Source: Flavobacteriales bacterium (GTDB taxonomy: Bacteria > Bacteroidota > Bacteroidia > Flavobacteriales > BACL11). Taken from it: DNA of 23,948 nt. How positions within the stretch are numbered: the stretch's first letter is position 1; each line of letters begins with the position of its first letter. A program made the position numbers and the translations under genes. Under the pieces are notes generated by a model, which saw only the letters and a list, made by a program, of their open reading frames with translations, did no database searches and was not told the origin of the DNA. The stretch lies in contig PCBP01000006.1 in NCBI GenBank assembly GCA_002730985.1, forward strand, positions 7,202-31,149. Direction: 5' to 3'. Positions 8,066-15,967 of the stretch are shown here, in pieces.

Positions 8066-8971
8066 TTAAAAGTAGCCTTCTTTTTTTCTGTCTTCCATAG
8101 CAGCCTCTGACCTTTTATCATCTATTCTGCCACCTCTTTCAGTGATTCTTGTTGCTGCAACTTCCTCAATAATTTCTTCTACGTTTATCGCTTTAGATTC
8201 CGTTACTCCGGTACATGTCATATCACCAATTGTACGGCACCTGATAGTCATCTCTTCCCATTTTTCGTCATCTTTCAGGTTAATGTAGTCGCACTTCCCA
8301 AGTAGTACACCATTTCTGTTAACTACCTCTCGTTTATGAGAGAAATATAAAGAAGGCAATTTAATTTTTTCGTATAAGATGTATTGCCATACATCCATTT
8401 CTGTCCAGTTTGAAATTGGAAATACTCTAAAATGCTCTCCTATTTTCTTTTTCCCATTAAATAGGTTCCAAAGTTCTGGTCTCTGATTTTTTGGATCCCA
8501 TTGTCCAAACTCGTCTCTATGTGAAAAGAACCTTTCTTTAGCTCTTGCTTTTTCTTCGTCTCTTCTAGCTCCGCCCATAGCGCAGTCGTATTTACCTTCT
8601 TCTAAACCTTCTAGTAGCGTTACAGTTTGCAGTCCATTTCTTGATGGGTTTTTTCCTGTTTCCTCGAAAGCTGTTCCACTGTTAATAGAGTCTTGAACAT
8701 ATTTTATAATTAGACTTTCACCAGTTTCTTGGATTAATTTATCTCTAAACTTAATAGTTTCAGGGAAGTTGTGGCCGGTATCCACATGCATTAAAGGGAA
8801 GGGGATTTTACCAGGATGAAATGCCTTTCTGGCAAGATGAAACATAATAATCGAATCTTTACCACCAGAAAATAACATTATAGGTTTCTCAAATTGTGCA
8901 GCTACCTCTCGTAATATAAAGATAGCTTCTGATTCAAGTTCTTTTAAGTGTGTTAGATTATAATAATGCAT
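8066..8971 (-). CDS. cysD: Sulfate adenylyltransferase subunit 2 (CysD)
   Basis: 301 residues, typical for CysD. The ATP-pyrophosphatase signature SGGKDS is at 35-40. Downstream come MGGARRDEEKARAKERFFS and FPISNWTEMDVWQYI, family hallmarks, and a C-terminal RGGRIDDKRSEAAMEDRKKE segment. CysD catalyses adenylylation of sulfate to APS together with CysN. It follows cysC with a gap of only 2 bases. Similarity to PAPS reductase is limited to the shared fold; the R/E-rich segments identify CysD and not CysH. Confidence 0.97.
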   Translation of the reverse strand: MHYYNLTHLKELESEAIFILREVAAQFEKPIMLFSGGKDSIIMFHLARKAFHPGKIPFPLMHVDTGHNFPETIKFRDKLIQETGESLIIKYVQDSINSGTAFEETGKNPSRNGLQTVTLLEGLEEGKYDCAMGGARRDEEKARAKERFFSHRDEFGQWDPKNQRPELWNLFNGKKKIGEHFRVFPISNWTEMDVWQYILYEKIKLPSLYFSHKREVVNRNGVLLGKCDYINLKDDEKWEEMTIRCRTIGDMTCTGVTESKAINVEEIIEEVAATRITERGGRIDDKRSEAAMEDRKKEGYF

Positions 8972-8973
8972 GT

Positions 8974-9582
8974 TTAGTTAGTTTTTATTTTTGGCATAAT
9001 ATAATTTAATACTTTCTTTACTGATTCTTCAATTGACAGTTCGGATGTGTTAATTATTAATGCCGGATTTACAGGAGCTTCAAATGGGGAGCTAATACCT
9101 GTAAGGTCTCTTATTTCTCCTAATCTTGCTTTTCTGTAAAGTCCTTTTACATCTCTTTTTTCACAAGTATCAATAGATGCATTTATATATATCTCAATAA
9201 AATCATCTGCGCCAATTATATTTTTCGCCATTTTTCTCATTTCTATTGTTGGGCTGACAAAACAGTTTAGTGTCACTATTCCACAATTCAGGAATAATTT
9301 TGATACTTCAGCAATTCTTCTTATGTTCTCTGTTCTGTCTTTAGGGGAGAAAGAAAGGTTGTTATTTATTCCGACTCTGATATTATCTCCATCGAGTAGT
9401 TGATTTAAGATCTTTTGAGAGTGTAAATATCTTTCTACTCCCTTGGCTATGGTTGTTTTTCCAGATCCTGAAAGTCCAGTCATCCAAACAGCTTTTGATT
9501 TTTGATTAAGTAGACTTTCTTTATCCTTCCTTTGAAGTATATCATCAAAAATGGGGAATATATTTTCCTTTTCTTCTTTCAT
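8974..9582 (-). CDS. cysC: Adenylyl-sulfate kinase (APS kinase)
   Basis: 202 residues. P-loop GLSGSGKT at 36-43, then LDGDNIRVGINNNLSFS (63-79) and DRTENIRRIAEV (82-93), the APS-binding region, and FVSP at 108-111, the usual kinase segment. CysC phosphorylates APS at the 3' position to PAPS, the donor for all PAPS-dependent sulfotransferases. It is first in the cysCDN operon and reads away from deoC. Four sulfotransferase genes and cysQ within 13 kb, with no reductive sulfur genes nearby, suggest PAPS made here feeds polysaccharide sulfation. Confidence 0.96.
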   Translation of the reverse strand: MKEEKENIFPIFDDILQRKDKESLLNQKSKAVWMTGLSGSGKTTIAKGVERYLHSQKILNQLLDGDNIRVGINNNLSFSPKDRTENIRRIAEVSKLFLNCGIVTLNCFVSPTIEMRKMAKNIIGADDFIEIYINASIDTCEKRDVKGLYRKARLGEIRDLTGISSPFEAPVNPALIINTSELSIEESVKKVLNYIMPKIKTN

Positions 9583-9594
9583 AAAACAAGCTTA

Positions 9595-9602
9595 CAAATT
9601 TA
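9595..9602 (-). promoter_or_regulatory. Possible -7 box of the cysCDN operon
   Basis: The minus strand reads TAAATTTG (TAnnTTTG consensus), 13 bases upstream of the cysC ATG. A TTTC at 9621-9624, 18 bases further upstream, is a partial -33 match. The leader would be only about 6 bases, which is short, so the call is tentative. Confidence 0.4.
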
Positions 9603-9649
9603 ATTAAAATTTATGAATTAGAAATAATGGAATATATCAGATAAAATAG

Positions 9650-9657
9650 TAGATTTG
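9650..9657 (+). promoter_or_regulatory. Possible -7 box of the deoC-to-polysaccharide unit
   Basis: TAGATTTG fits TAnnTTTG; no clear TTG -33 partner is seen. It overlaps the GTG at 9657, so if it is real, translation of deoC must start further in, for example at the TTG at 9684. It shares the 74-base spacer with the opposing cysC signal. Confidence 0.35.
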
Positions 9658-10583
9658 TGTTTCTAATTCAGAAACAACTTATTTTGAGTTTCCCAGATTT
9701 ATTAAATATACCAAAAATTGATAAGATAGGAGTAGAAGAACGGATCAATCGTTTTTGTAAAAGAAGTATAAAGAGTGCTGCTAAGAAACAGGGATTGCAT
9801 TTGATTTTGAGTATGATTGATTTAACTACTTTGGAGGGGAAAGACACTGCAGAAAAAGTAAGAGCTTTATGCTATAAGGCAAGACATTTACATGATTCTT
9901 TGCAAGGACTTCCTAGTGTAGCAGCTGTATGTGTTTATCCTAATTTTGTTGGAGTGGCAAAAAAAGAATTAGAAGGAAGTGGTATAAATATTGCTGCTGT
10001 ATCTACTGCTTTTCCTAGTGGACAGTCTACTCTAGGAGTAAAAATTTCTGACACAAAATTTGCCTTAGAGCAGGGAGCAGATGAGGTTGACATGGTAATT
10101 TCAAGAGGAAAATTTTTGGCAGGTGAATATAATTTTGTGTATGATGAGATTGCAGCGGTTAAAGAAGTTTGTGGTAAAACGCACTTAAAAGTCATTTTAG
10201 AAACAGGAGAGCTAGATACCTTGGACAATATTAGAAGAGCGAGTGATATTGCAATACATGCTGGTGCTGACTTCATAAAAACCTCTACTGGAAAAATCAG
10301 TCCGGCTGCTACTATGCCTGTCACCTTCGTTATGTTAAATGCTATAAAAGATTATTATATAAAGACAGGAATAAAAATAGGCATGAAACCAGCAGGGGGA
10401 ATATCTACAGCTAAACTTGCGTTACAGTATTTAGTGATGTTAAATGAAACGTTAGGTGATGATTGGATGAATAAAAATTTATTTAGATTTGGAGCTAGTA
10501 GCTTAGCTAATGATGTTCTGATGCAACTTGAGAAGCAAGAGTCTGGAATCTATCAATCAGCAGATTATTTTTCCAAGGATTAA
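9657..10583 (+). CDS. deoC: Deoxyribose-phosphate aldolase
   Basis: DeoC splits 2-deoxyribose 5-phosphate into acetaldehyde and glyceraldehyde 3-phosphate. All catalytic residues are visible on the TIM barrel: D145 in EVDMV, the Schiff-base lysine K208 in FIKTSTGK, and K244 in MKPAGG, plus LETGEL at 181-186. At 308 residues it is about 50 longer than the E. coli enzyme, from an N-terminal extension before IDLTTLEG (54-61). The listed start is GTG 9657; an in-frame TAA at 9642 rules out a longer form. TTG 9684 is an alternative, and the first in-frame ATG (codon 53) is too far inside the core. An aldehyde dehydrogenase follows after 3 bases, fitting oxidation of the acetaldehyde product. Confidence 0.92.
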   Translation: MFLIQKQLILSFPDLLNIPKIDKIGVEERINRFCKRSIKSAAKKQGLHLILSMIDLTTLEGKDTAEKVRALCYKARHLHDSLQGLPSVAAVCVYPNFVGVAKKELEGSGINIAAVSTAFPSGQSTLGVKISDTKFALEQGADEVDMVISRGKFLAGEYNFVYDEIAAVKEVCGKTHLKVILETGELDTLDNIRRASDIAIHAGADFIKTSTGKISPAATMPVTFVMLNAIKDYYIKTGIKIGMKPAGGISTAKLALQYLVMLNETLGDDWMNKNLFRFGASSLANDVLMQLEKQESGIYQSADYFSKD

Positions 10584-10586
10584 GAA

Positions 10587-12041
10587 ATGAACAGACTAAA
10601 TATAAATAAAAAATGGGATTATTCTGATGCTTTGGAAGCTACAGATCATATTATATTAAAAGAAAAATATGATTTATTTATAAATGGAGAATTTGTGAAA
10701 CCAAATTCGGAAAAGTATTTTGACACAATAAATCCAGCAACAGATGAGATAATTGCTAGAGTTGCTGGAGCTAACAAAAAAGATGTGGATTTTGCTGTAG
10801 ATTCTGCTAGGAGGGCTTTTAAAAGTTGGTCAAAAATTAAGGCAAAGGACAGAGGTAAATATATTTTCAGAATTGCTAGAATGATACAAGAAAGAGCTAA
10901 AGAATTTGCGGTAATTGAAAGTATGGATGGAGGTAAGCCCATTAGAGAATCTAGAGACATTGACATTCCTTTAGCAGCGAATCATTTTTTTTATTATGCG
11001 GGATGGGCGGATAAAATAGAGTATGCTTTCCCAAATAAAACTCCTAAACCATTAGGTGTTGCAGGTCAGATAATACCTTGGAACTTTCCCTTATTGATGG
11101 CTGCCTGGAAAATTGCTCCAGCTATTGCTTGTGGAAATACCGTTGTTCTAAAGCCTGCTGAAACTACTTCTCTAACGGCTCTTAAGCTTGCTGAAATTAT
11201 TCAAGAAAGTGGTCTTCCAAAAGGGGTGGTTAATATTGTAACAGGAGCTGGTCAAACAGGAGCAGAAATTGTAAATCATCCGGATGTAAATAAGATTGCC
11301 TTTACTGGCTCAACAGCAGTTGGCAAATTAATTGAAAGAAGTTTAGCTGGTATTGAAAAGAAAACAACCTTAGAATTAGGTGGCAAAGGGGCGAATATAA
11401 TCTTTGAAGATGCTGCAATTGATCAAGCAGTTGAAGGTATTATAAATGCTATATTTCTTAATCAGGGTCATGTTTGTTGTGCAGGTTCCCGACTTTTTAT
11501 TCAAGAAAGTATTGTAAACACGGTTATTGAAAAACTGAAAGATAGAATGTCTTCATTAGTTGTTGGGGATCCTTTAGATAAAAACACTGATATTGGAGCG
11601 ATAAATTCTAAAGAACAATTAGCTACAATAAATAAGTATATACAAATTGGAAAGCAAGAAGGAGGGGAGATTTATCAGTCAAAATGCAATATTCCTAAAA
11701 AAGGAAATTGGTGTCCTCCTACCTTGTTTTTAAATGTTTCTCAGTCTCATGCTATAGTTCAAGAAGAAATTTTTGGCCCTGTTTTAACTATTCAAACATT
11801 TCGAACAATTAATGAGGTAATTGAGAAAGCTAATAACACTCCTTTCGGTTTGTCAGCAGGTGTATGGACTGAAAAAGGCTCTAAGATTTTTAAATTAACT
11901 CAAGCCTTAAATGCTGGAGTAGTTTGGGCAAATACATATAATAAATTTGATCCTGCTTCTCCTTTCGGAGGATTTAAAGAAAGTGGTATAGGAAGAGAAG
12001 GGGGGTTACATGGCTTAAAAGCATATCTAAAATTTGAGTAA
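10587..12041 (+). CDS. NAD(P)-dependent aldehyde dehydrogenase
   Basis: 484 residues, full length for the ALDH superfamily. Visible sites: oxyanion-hole N166 in IIPWNFP (162-168), K189 in VLKPAE, the nucleotide loop FTGSTAVG (239-246), general base E263 in ELGGKG, and nucleophile C297 in NQGHVCCAGSR; the usual GQ before the cysteine is GH here. It oxidises an aldehyde to the acid in the cytoplasm. Directly after deoC the obvious substrate is acetaldehyde, but that is inference from context. Its stop overlaps the start of a half-length homologue (TAATG), so the two are probably made in fixed ratio and may act as a complex. Confidence 0.93.
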   Translation: MNRLNINKKWDYSDALEATDHIILKEKYDLFINGEFVKPNSEKYFDTINPATDEIIARVAGANKKDVDFAVDSARRAFKSWSKIKAKDRGKYIFRIARMIQERAKEFAVIESMDGGKPIRESRDIDIPLAANHFFYYAGWADKIEYAFPNKTPKPLGVAGQIIPWNFPLLMAAWKIAPAIACGNTVVLKPAETTSLTALKLAEIIQESGLPKGVVNIVTGAGQTGAEIVNHPDVNKIAFTGSTAVGKLIERSLAGIEKKTTLELGGKGANIIFEDAAIDQAVEGIINAIFLNQGHVCCAGSRLFIQESIVNTVIEKLKDRMSSLVVGDPLDKNTDIGAINSKEQLATINKYIQIGKQEGGEIYQSKCNIPKKGNWCPPTLFLNVSQSHAIVQEEIFGPVLTIQTFRTINEVIEKANNTPFGLSAGVWTEKGSKIFKLTQALNAGVVWANTYNKFDPASPFGGFKESGIGREGGLHGLKAYLKFE

Positions 12042-12901
12042 TGACAAGAATAAACGTTCTGAAAACATATAAAATTTTTATTGGGGGAAAATTTCCAAGA
12101 ACGGAATCAGGAAGATATTTTGATGTTAAAAATAAAAAAGGAAAATTATTAGCAAACATGTGTCTTTCTTCTAGGAAAGATTTTAGAAATGCAGTAGTTG
12201 CAGCAAGAAAAGCTCAAAAAAAATGGCAAAGTACTTCTGCGCTAAATAAAGGACAGATTCTTTATAGAATTGCTGAAATATTAGAAGGTAGAAAAGCTCA
12301 ATTTATTGATGAACTAATGATGACCGGGTCATCAAGAAAACAATCTAAAGTTGAAGTAGAGTTAAGCATAGATCGATTAATATATTATGCTGGTTGGAGT
12401 GATAAGTTTCAGCAGATTTTTAGTTCTGTTAACCCTGTTGCTTCTAACCATTTTAATTTTTCAACATTACAGCCAATGGGAGTTATTGCAGTGATTTCAC
12501 CAAATGATTTTCCGTTACTAGGATTGATTTCTGTAGTTGCGCCACTTATTGTAGGAGGGAATTCGTGTGTTATTTTATCTTCTGAGAAAAATCCTATGGT
12601 AAGTATTTCTTTTGCAGAAGTGATAAACACATCAGATGTCCCTCATGGGGTTCTAAATATTTTAACCGGAAAAAGAAAAGAATTGATTACTCATTTTGCT
12701 TCTCATAAGGATGTAAATTCTATTATTTATTGTGGAAACAATAATGAGGAAATCAAGAATATTGAGAAAATATCGGCAGAAAATTTAAAAAGAGTAAAAA
12801 TTTATAAAAGAACAAATTGGGATAGCCAAGATAGTCAATCCCCTTATTTTATTGAGAAATTTCAAGAAATAAAAACTACATGGCATCCTGCTCAGGTTTA
12901 G
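12041..12901 (+). CDS. Half-length aldehyde dehydrogenase homologue lacking catalytic domain (probable pseudoenzyme)
   Basis: 286 residues that align with the first part of an ALDH (IFIGGKF at 12-18, YYAGWSDKFQ at 115-124, GVLNILTG at 203-210) and then stop. The catalytic domain with the ELGGKG glutamate and the GxxC cysteine is absent. Remaining cofactor sites are altered relative to the upstream enzyme: PWNFP has become PNDFP (154-158), VLKPAE has become ILSSEK (178-183, the lysine lost), and FTGSTAVG is YCGNNNEE (230-237). It is therefore unlikely to oxidise aldehydes or bind NAD normally. The frame is intact, it is coupled to the full enzyme by TAATG, and cysQ begins 9 bases after the stop with no remnant of a catalytic domain between. 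A partner or regulatory subunit is my inference. Confidence 0.82.
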   Translation: MTRINVLKTYKIFIGGKFPRTESGRYFDVKNKKGKLLANMCLSSRKDFRNAVVAARKAQKKWQSTSALNKGQILYRIAEILEGRKAQFIDELMMTGSSRKQSKVEVELSIDRLIYYAGWSDKFQQIFSSVNPVASNHFNFSTLQPMGVIAVISPNDFPLLGLISVVAPLIVGGNSCVILSSEKNPMVSISFAEVINTSDVPHGVLNILTGKRKELITHFASHKDVNSIIYCGNNNEEIKNIEKISAENLKRVKIYKRTNWDSQDSQSPYFIEKFQEIKTTWHPAQV

Positions 12902-12910
12902 AATAATTAA

Positions 12911-13702
12911 ATGAACTTCAATGAATTATTTAAAATAGCTATAAATGCTTCAATAGAAGGAGGTCATGCTATAATGGAAGTTTATGCCTCTAATTTTGAG
13001 GTTGAGCAGAAAGAGGATCAATCACCCCTAACTCTTGCAGATAAAAATTGCAATGAAGTAATTGAAAGAATACTTGCCAAAACAAAGATTCCTATTTTAA
13101 GTGAAGAGGGAGCGAAGATTCCTTTTCTAGAACGAAAAGACTGGGAATATTTTTGGTTAGTTGACCCCCTAGACGGCACCAAAGAATTTGTAAAACGTAA
13201 TGGGGAGTTTACCGTTAATATAGCTATGATTCATAAAGGAAAACCTATACTAGGGGTGATTTATGTACCTGTAAAACAAGAATTGTATTTTGCAATGGAA
13301 GGACTTGGTTCTTTTAAGGCTAGCAGGAACTCAGTAATCTGTAATATAGAGAGTTTAGTTGCAGAATCAGATAGATTACCTATTAATTATAACAGAAATA
13401 ATTATGTAGTAGTTGGTTCTCGTTCTCATATGTCTGCAGAAACACAAGAATTTTTTGAAGATAAAAAGAAAGAATATGGACAGATCGAAGTTATGGCTGT
13501 TGGTTCATCTTTGAAAATCTGCATGGTTGCTGAAGGGAGAGCAGATGCTTATCCTAGATATGCACCAACAATGGAATGGGATACAGGAGCTGGGCATGCT
13601 ATTGCAAAGATGGCAGGTTTTGCAGTTACTCAATATGACATATCCAATGAGATAGTATATAATAAGGAAGATCTGCTGAATCCTTGGTTTTTAGTTAATT
13701 AA
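12911..13702 (+). CDS. cysQ: 3'(2'),5'-bisphosphate nucleotidase CysQ
   Basis: 263 residues of the inositol-monophosphatase-like metal-dependent phosphatase family. Metal-binding motifs: SEE at 64-66, DPLDGT at 85-90 followed by KEF (91-93), and WDTGAGHA at 223-230. The KEF after DGT and the segment GSSLKICMVAEGRADAYPR are typical of CysQ, and separate it from plain inositol monophosphatases. CysQ hydrolyses PAP, the by-product of PAPS-dependent sulfate transfer, to AMP and phosphate and so relieves product inhibition of sulfotransferases. Its place directly before the flippase and the sulfotransferases (4-base gap) fits that role. Confidence 0.94.
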   Translation: MNFNELFKIAINASIEGGHAIMEVYASNFEVEQKEDQSPLTLADKNCNEVIERILAKTKIPILSEEGAKIPFLERKDWEYFWLVDPLDGTKEFVKRNGEFTVNIAMIHKGKPILGVIYVPVKQELYFAMEGLGSFKASRNSVICNIESLVAESDRLPINYNRNNYVVVGSRSHMSAETQEFFEDKKKEYGQIEVMAVGSSLKICMVAEGRADAYPRYAPTMEWDTGAGHAIAKMAGFAVTQYDISNEIVYNKEDLLNPWFLVN

Positions 13703-13706
13703 TTTA

Positions 13707-15062
13707 ATGAAAGAAAGACTCCAAAAGGCGCTAGAAGATAAAGATTTGGCAGAACTTACTAAGGGAAGCGGCATTTCTTTCCTTTTGCGTTTTGGGGGAC
13801 TTGCTATTGGCTATGTTTTAACTCTTGTTATTGCAAACTTATTTGGAGCAAAGGGCTTAGGAGATTATGTTTTAGCCATTACAGTATTAAGTTTCTTTAC
13901 ATTATTAGCAAAGATTGGATTAGACACAACATCACTTCGTTTTATTTCCTCTTTTGCTTCACAAGAAAGATGGACTAGTATTTTTTATTTTAGGAAACAG
14001 ATTATGCTAATTCTATTTTGCACTTCTATTATTGCATCAGTACTAATGTATTTCTTAGCAAATCCGATAGCAGATTTGATTAATACTAATGCTAGATATA
14101 TTGAGTTAAATGCTTTTTTTGTATTGCCAATGGCATTTTTCATCTTGCATTATGAAAGTTTAAGGGGGCTAAAAAGAATTGCTGAATTCTCCTTCTTTTA
14201 TAGAATGTCAAAAGCGTTGTTTTCTATCATTGCAATTGTTGTAATATATCAATTTAATAAAGGATCTGAGGTTCCAGTTTATGCATATTTAGTAAGCCTT
14301 CTGATTGTATCACTTCTATCATTCTTAAGTTTTCAATATTGGCTAAAGAAGAAATCATCTTCAAAAGAAAGTGCGGAAAAGGAAGTAATGACCTATTCCA
14401 TGTTACTTAAGATTTCAATTCCATTAATGTTAGCACAATCTGTACAATATATAATGGCATGGACTGACAAATTGATATTAGGTAGTATGGCAACTCCAGA
14501 AGATGTGGGAGTTTATTTTACAGCATTTAAACTTTCTATGTTTGCGGCAGTTGCTCTAATGTCAATCAATAGTATTGCTTCTCCAAAGTTTGCAGAAATG
14601 TTTGCTAATGATGATATCGAAGGATTGGAAAAAGTTGTTCATCAATCTACAAAAATGATTTTCTGGACTTCAATTCCTCTTATAGGTGTCTTTTTTGTTT
14701 TTCCTGAGTTTCTTCTCGGCTTATTTGGAGAAGAATTTAAGATTGGTGTAACTGCATTTATCTTTTTGTCTTGTGGAAGATTAGTAAGCTCCTTATCAGG
14801 CTCGGTTGGCAATATCTTACAGATGACAGGCAATCAGAATATATATGGGATAATATTATTGTTTGGAGCAATTATGAATGTAGTTTTAAATTTAATGTTA
14901 ATTCCTGAAAGCAATCCTCTTTCTTCTTATGGTATTAGTGGAATTAATGGAGCTGCGTTTGCATCTATGTGTAGTTTGTCATTATGGAACCTGAGTATGG
15001 TTTTGGTTATTAAAAAGAAGTTTGGATTTTATACATTTTACATTCCATTTATCAACAGATGA
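13707..15062 (+). CDS. Wzx-type polysaccharide flippase
   Basis: 451 residues with about 12-14 membrane segments spread over the whole length, beginning after the basic/acidic leader MKERLQKALEDKDLAELTKG. The first helices (FLLRFGGLAIGYVLTLVIANLFGAKG, given here only as positions 26-51) and the repeat of the same pattern after residue 225 are typical of the polysaccharide-transport MATE-like fold. It would move undecaprenyl-diphosphate-linked repeat units across the inner membrane. The same operon encodes a Wzy-like polymerase, so a Wzx/Wzy-dependent route is likely. The stop overlaps the first sulfotransferase start by ATGA (15059-15062). Confidence 0.87.
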   Translation: MKERLQKALEDKDLAELTKGSGISFLLRFGGLAIGYVLTLVIANLFGAKGLGDYVLAITVLSFFTLLAKIGLDTTSLRFISSFASQERWTSIFYFRKQIMLILFCTSIIASVLMYFLANPIADLINTNARYIELNAFFVLPMAFFILHYESLRGLKRIAEFSFFYRMSKALFSIIAIVVIYQFNKGSEVPVYAYLVSLLIVSLLSFLSFQYWLKKKSSSKESAEKEVMTYSMLLKISIPLMLAQSVQYIMAWTDKLILGSMATPEDVGVYFTAFKLSMFAAVALMSINSIASPKFAEMFANDDIEGLEKVVHQSTKMIFWTSIPLIGVFFVFPEFLLGLFGEEFKIGVTAFIFLSCGRLVSSLSGSVGNILQMTGNQNIYGIILLFGAIMNVVLNLMLIPESNPLSSYGISGINGAAFASMCSLSLWNLSMVLVIKKKFGFYTFYIPFINR

Positions 15063-15967
15063 AAAACAGATTGCCAAATTTTTTAATTGTTGGAGCTGCA
15101 AAAAGTGGCACCTCATCTTTACATAATTATTTACATGAGCATCCTGAAGTTTTCATGCCTTCATACAATAGAGAAGGAATGAAGGTGAAAGAGCCTAGAT
15201 TTTTAATAAAAGATTTAGTTCAGCATAGATTACATAATGGAGTTTGGAATTTTGAGGAGTATCAGTCCTTATTTTCTGATGTAAGAGAGGAAAAAGTAAT
15301 TGGAGAATCTACTGTGCTCTATTTGTATTATTATCAACATGCTATTAAAAATATTAAATATTATTTAGGGGAAGAAGTTAAAATAATTATTATGCTCAGA
15401 AACCCTATAGATAGAGCATATTCGGCATTTCAGCATGTCTCTAGAGGTCTTAACGAGACAAACTCTTTTGAAGAGTCTTTAGAAATTGAGAAAGGAAGAC
15501 TGGAAAGAGAAACAAATTTAACTCCAATGGTTATGTATAAGGAGATGGGGATGTATTATAGCATGGTAAAAGCGTATAAGGATTCTTTTAAGAATATTCA
15601 TATTGTTTTTTATGAAGATTTTAGAGATAATATTGCATTAGAAATGAGTAAGGTATATAGTTTCTTAGGAATCTCCAAGGATATTAATGTTAATTTGAAT
15701 AAAAGATATAATGTTGGCGGCAAAAGATGGAAGAATAAGAAGAGTAAAAATTTCTTTATGAAAGATAATTGGGTAAAGTCAATTTTGAAATCGATTACTC
15801 CTAAGGAAATTAGACAAGAAATCCGTAATAAGCTTGTAAATTTATCAACCAAAGAAGTTGAAGAAATGAAAAAAGAAACAAGAAAGATGTTAAATAATTA
15901 TTTTCAAGAAGATATAAAAAATCTTTCAGAATTGTTAAATAAAGATTTGCAGCATTGGACAAAATAA
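15059..15967 (+). CDS. PAPS-dependent sulfotransferase 1
   Basis: 302 residues. The 5'-phosphosulfate-binding loop is AAKSGTSS at 13-20; KEPRFL at 44-49 and GEST at 82-85 follow at the usual distance; the 3'-phosphate-binding segment is LRNPIDRAYS at 113-122 (R114, S122). These are hallmarks of the P-loop-like sulfotransferase superfamily that transfers sulfate from PAPS to sugar hydroxyls. No signal peptide, so it acts in the cytoplasm, probably on lipid-linked repeat units or nucleotide-sugar-derived intermediates. It is closely related to the next gene (shared FQHV, VGG and C-terminal HWTK), which indicates tandem duplication. Acceptor sugar unknown. Confidence 0.9.
   Translation: MKNRLPNFLIVGAAKSGTSSLHNYLHEHPEVFMPSYNREGMKVKEPRFLIKDLVQHRLHNGVWNFEEYQSLFSDVREEKVIGESTVLYLYYYQHAIKNIKYYLGEEVKIIIMLRNPIDRAYSAFQHVSRGLNETNSFEESLEIEKGRLERETNLTPMVMYKEMGMYYSMVKAYKDSFKNIHIVFYEDFRDNIALEMSKVYSFLGISKDINVNLNKRYNVGGKRWKNKKSKNFFMKDNWVKSILKSITPKEIRQEIRNKLVNLSTKEVEEMKKETRKMLNNYFQEDIKNLSELLNKDLQHWTK

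Noticed and set aside
6789..9582. cysCDN as part of assimilatory sulfate reduction
   Set aside because: No PAPS reductase, sulfite reductase or siroheme gene is nearby, while cysQ and four sulfotransferases are. It cannot be excluded that reductive genes lie elsewhere in the genome.
9935..10966. Minus-strand open frames over deoC and the aldehyde dehydrogenase
   Set aside because: Antisense to conserved catalytic regions; no family features.
12041..12901. Half ALDH as a frameshifted pseudogene
   Set aside because: The frame is open to a clean stop, cysQ starts 9 bases later, and no ALDH catalytic motif is found in other frames downstream. The altered cofactor motifs point to divergence, not a single recent break.
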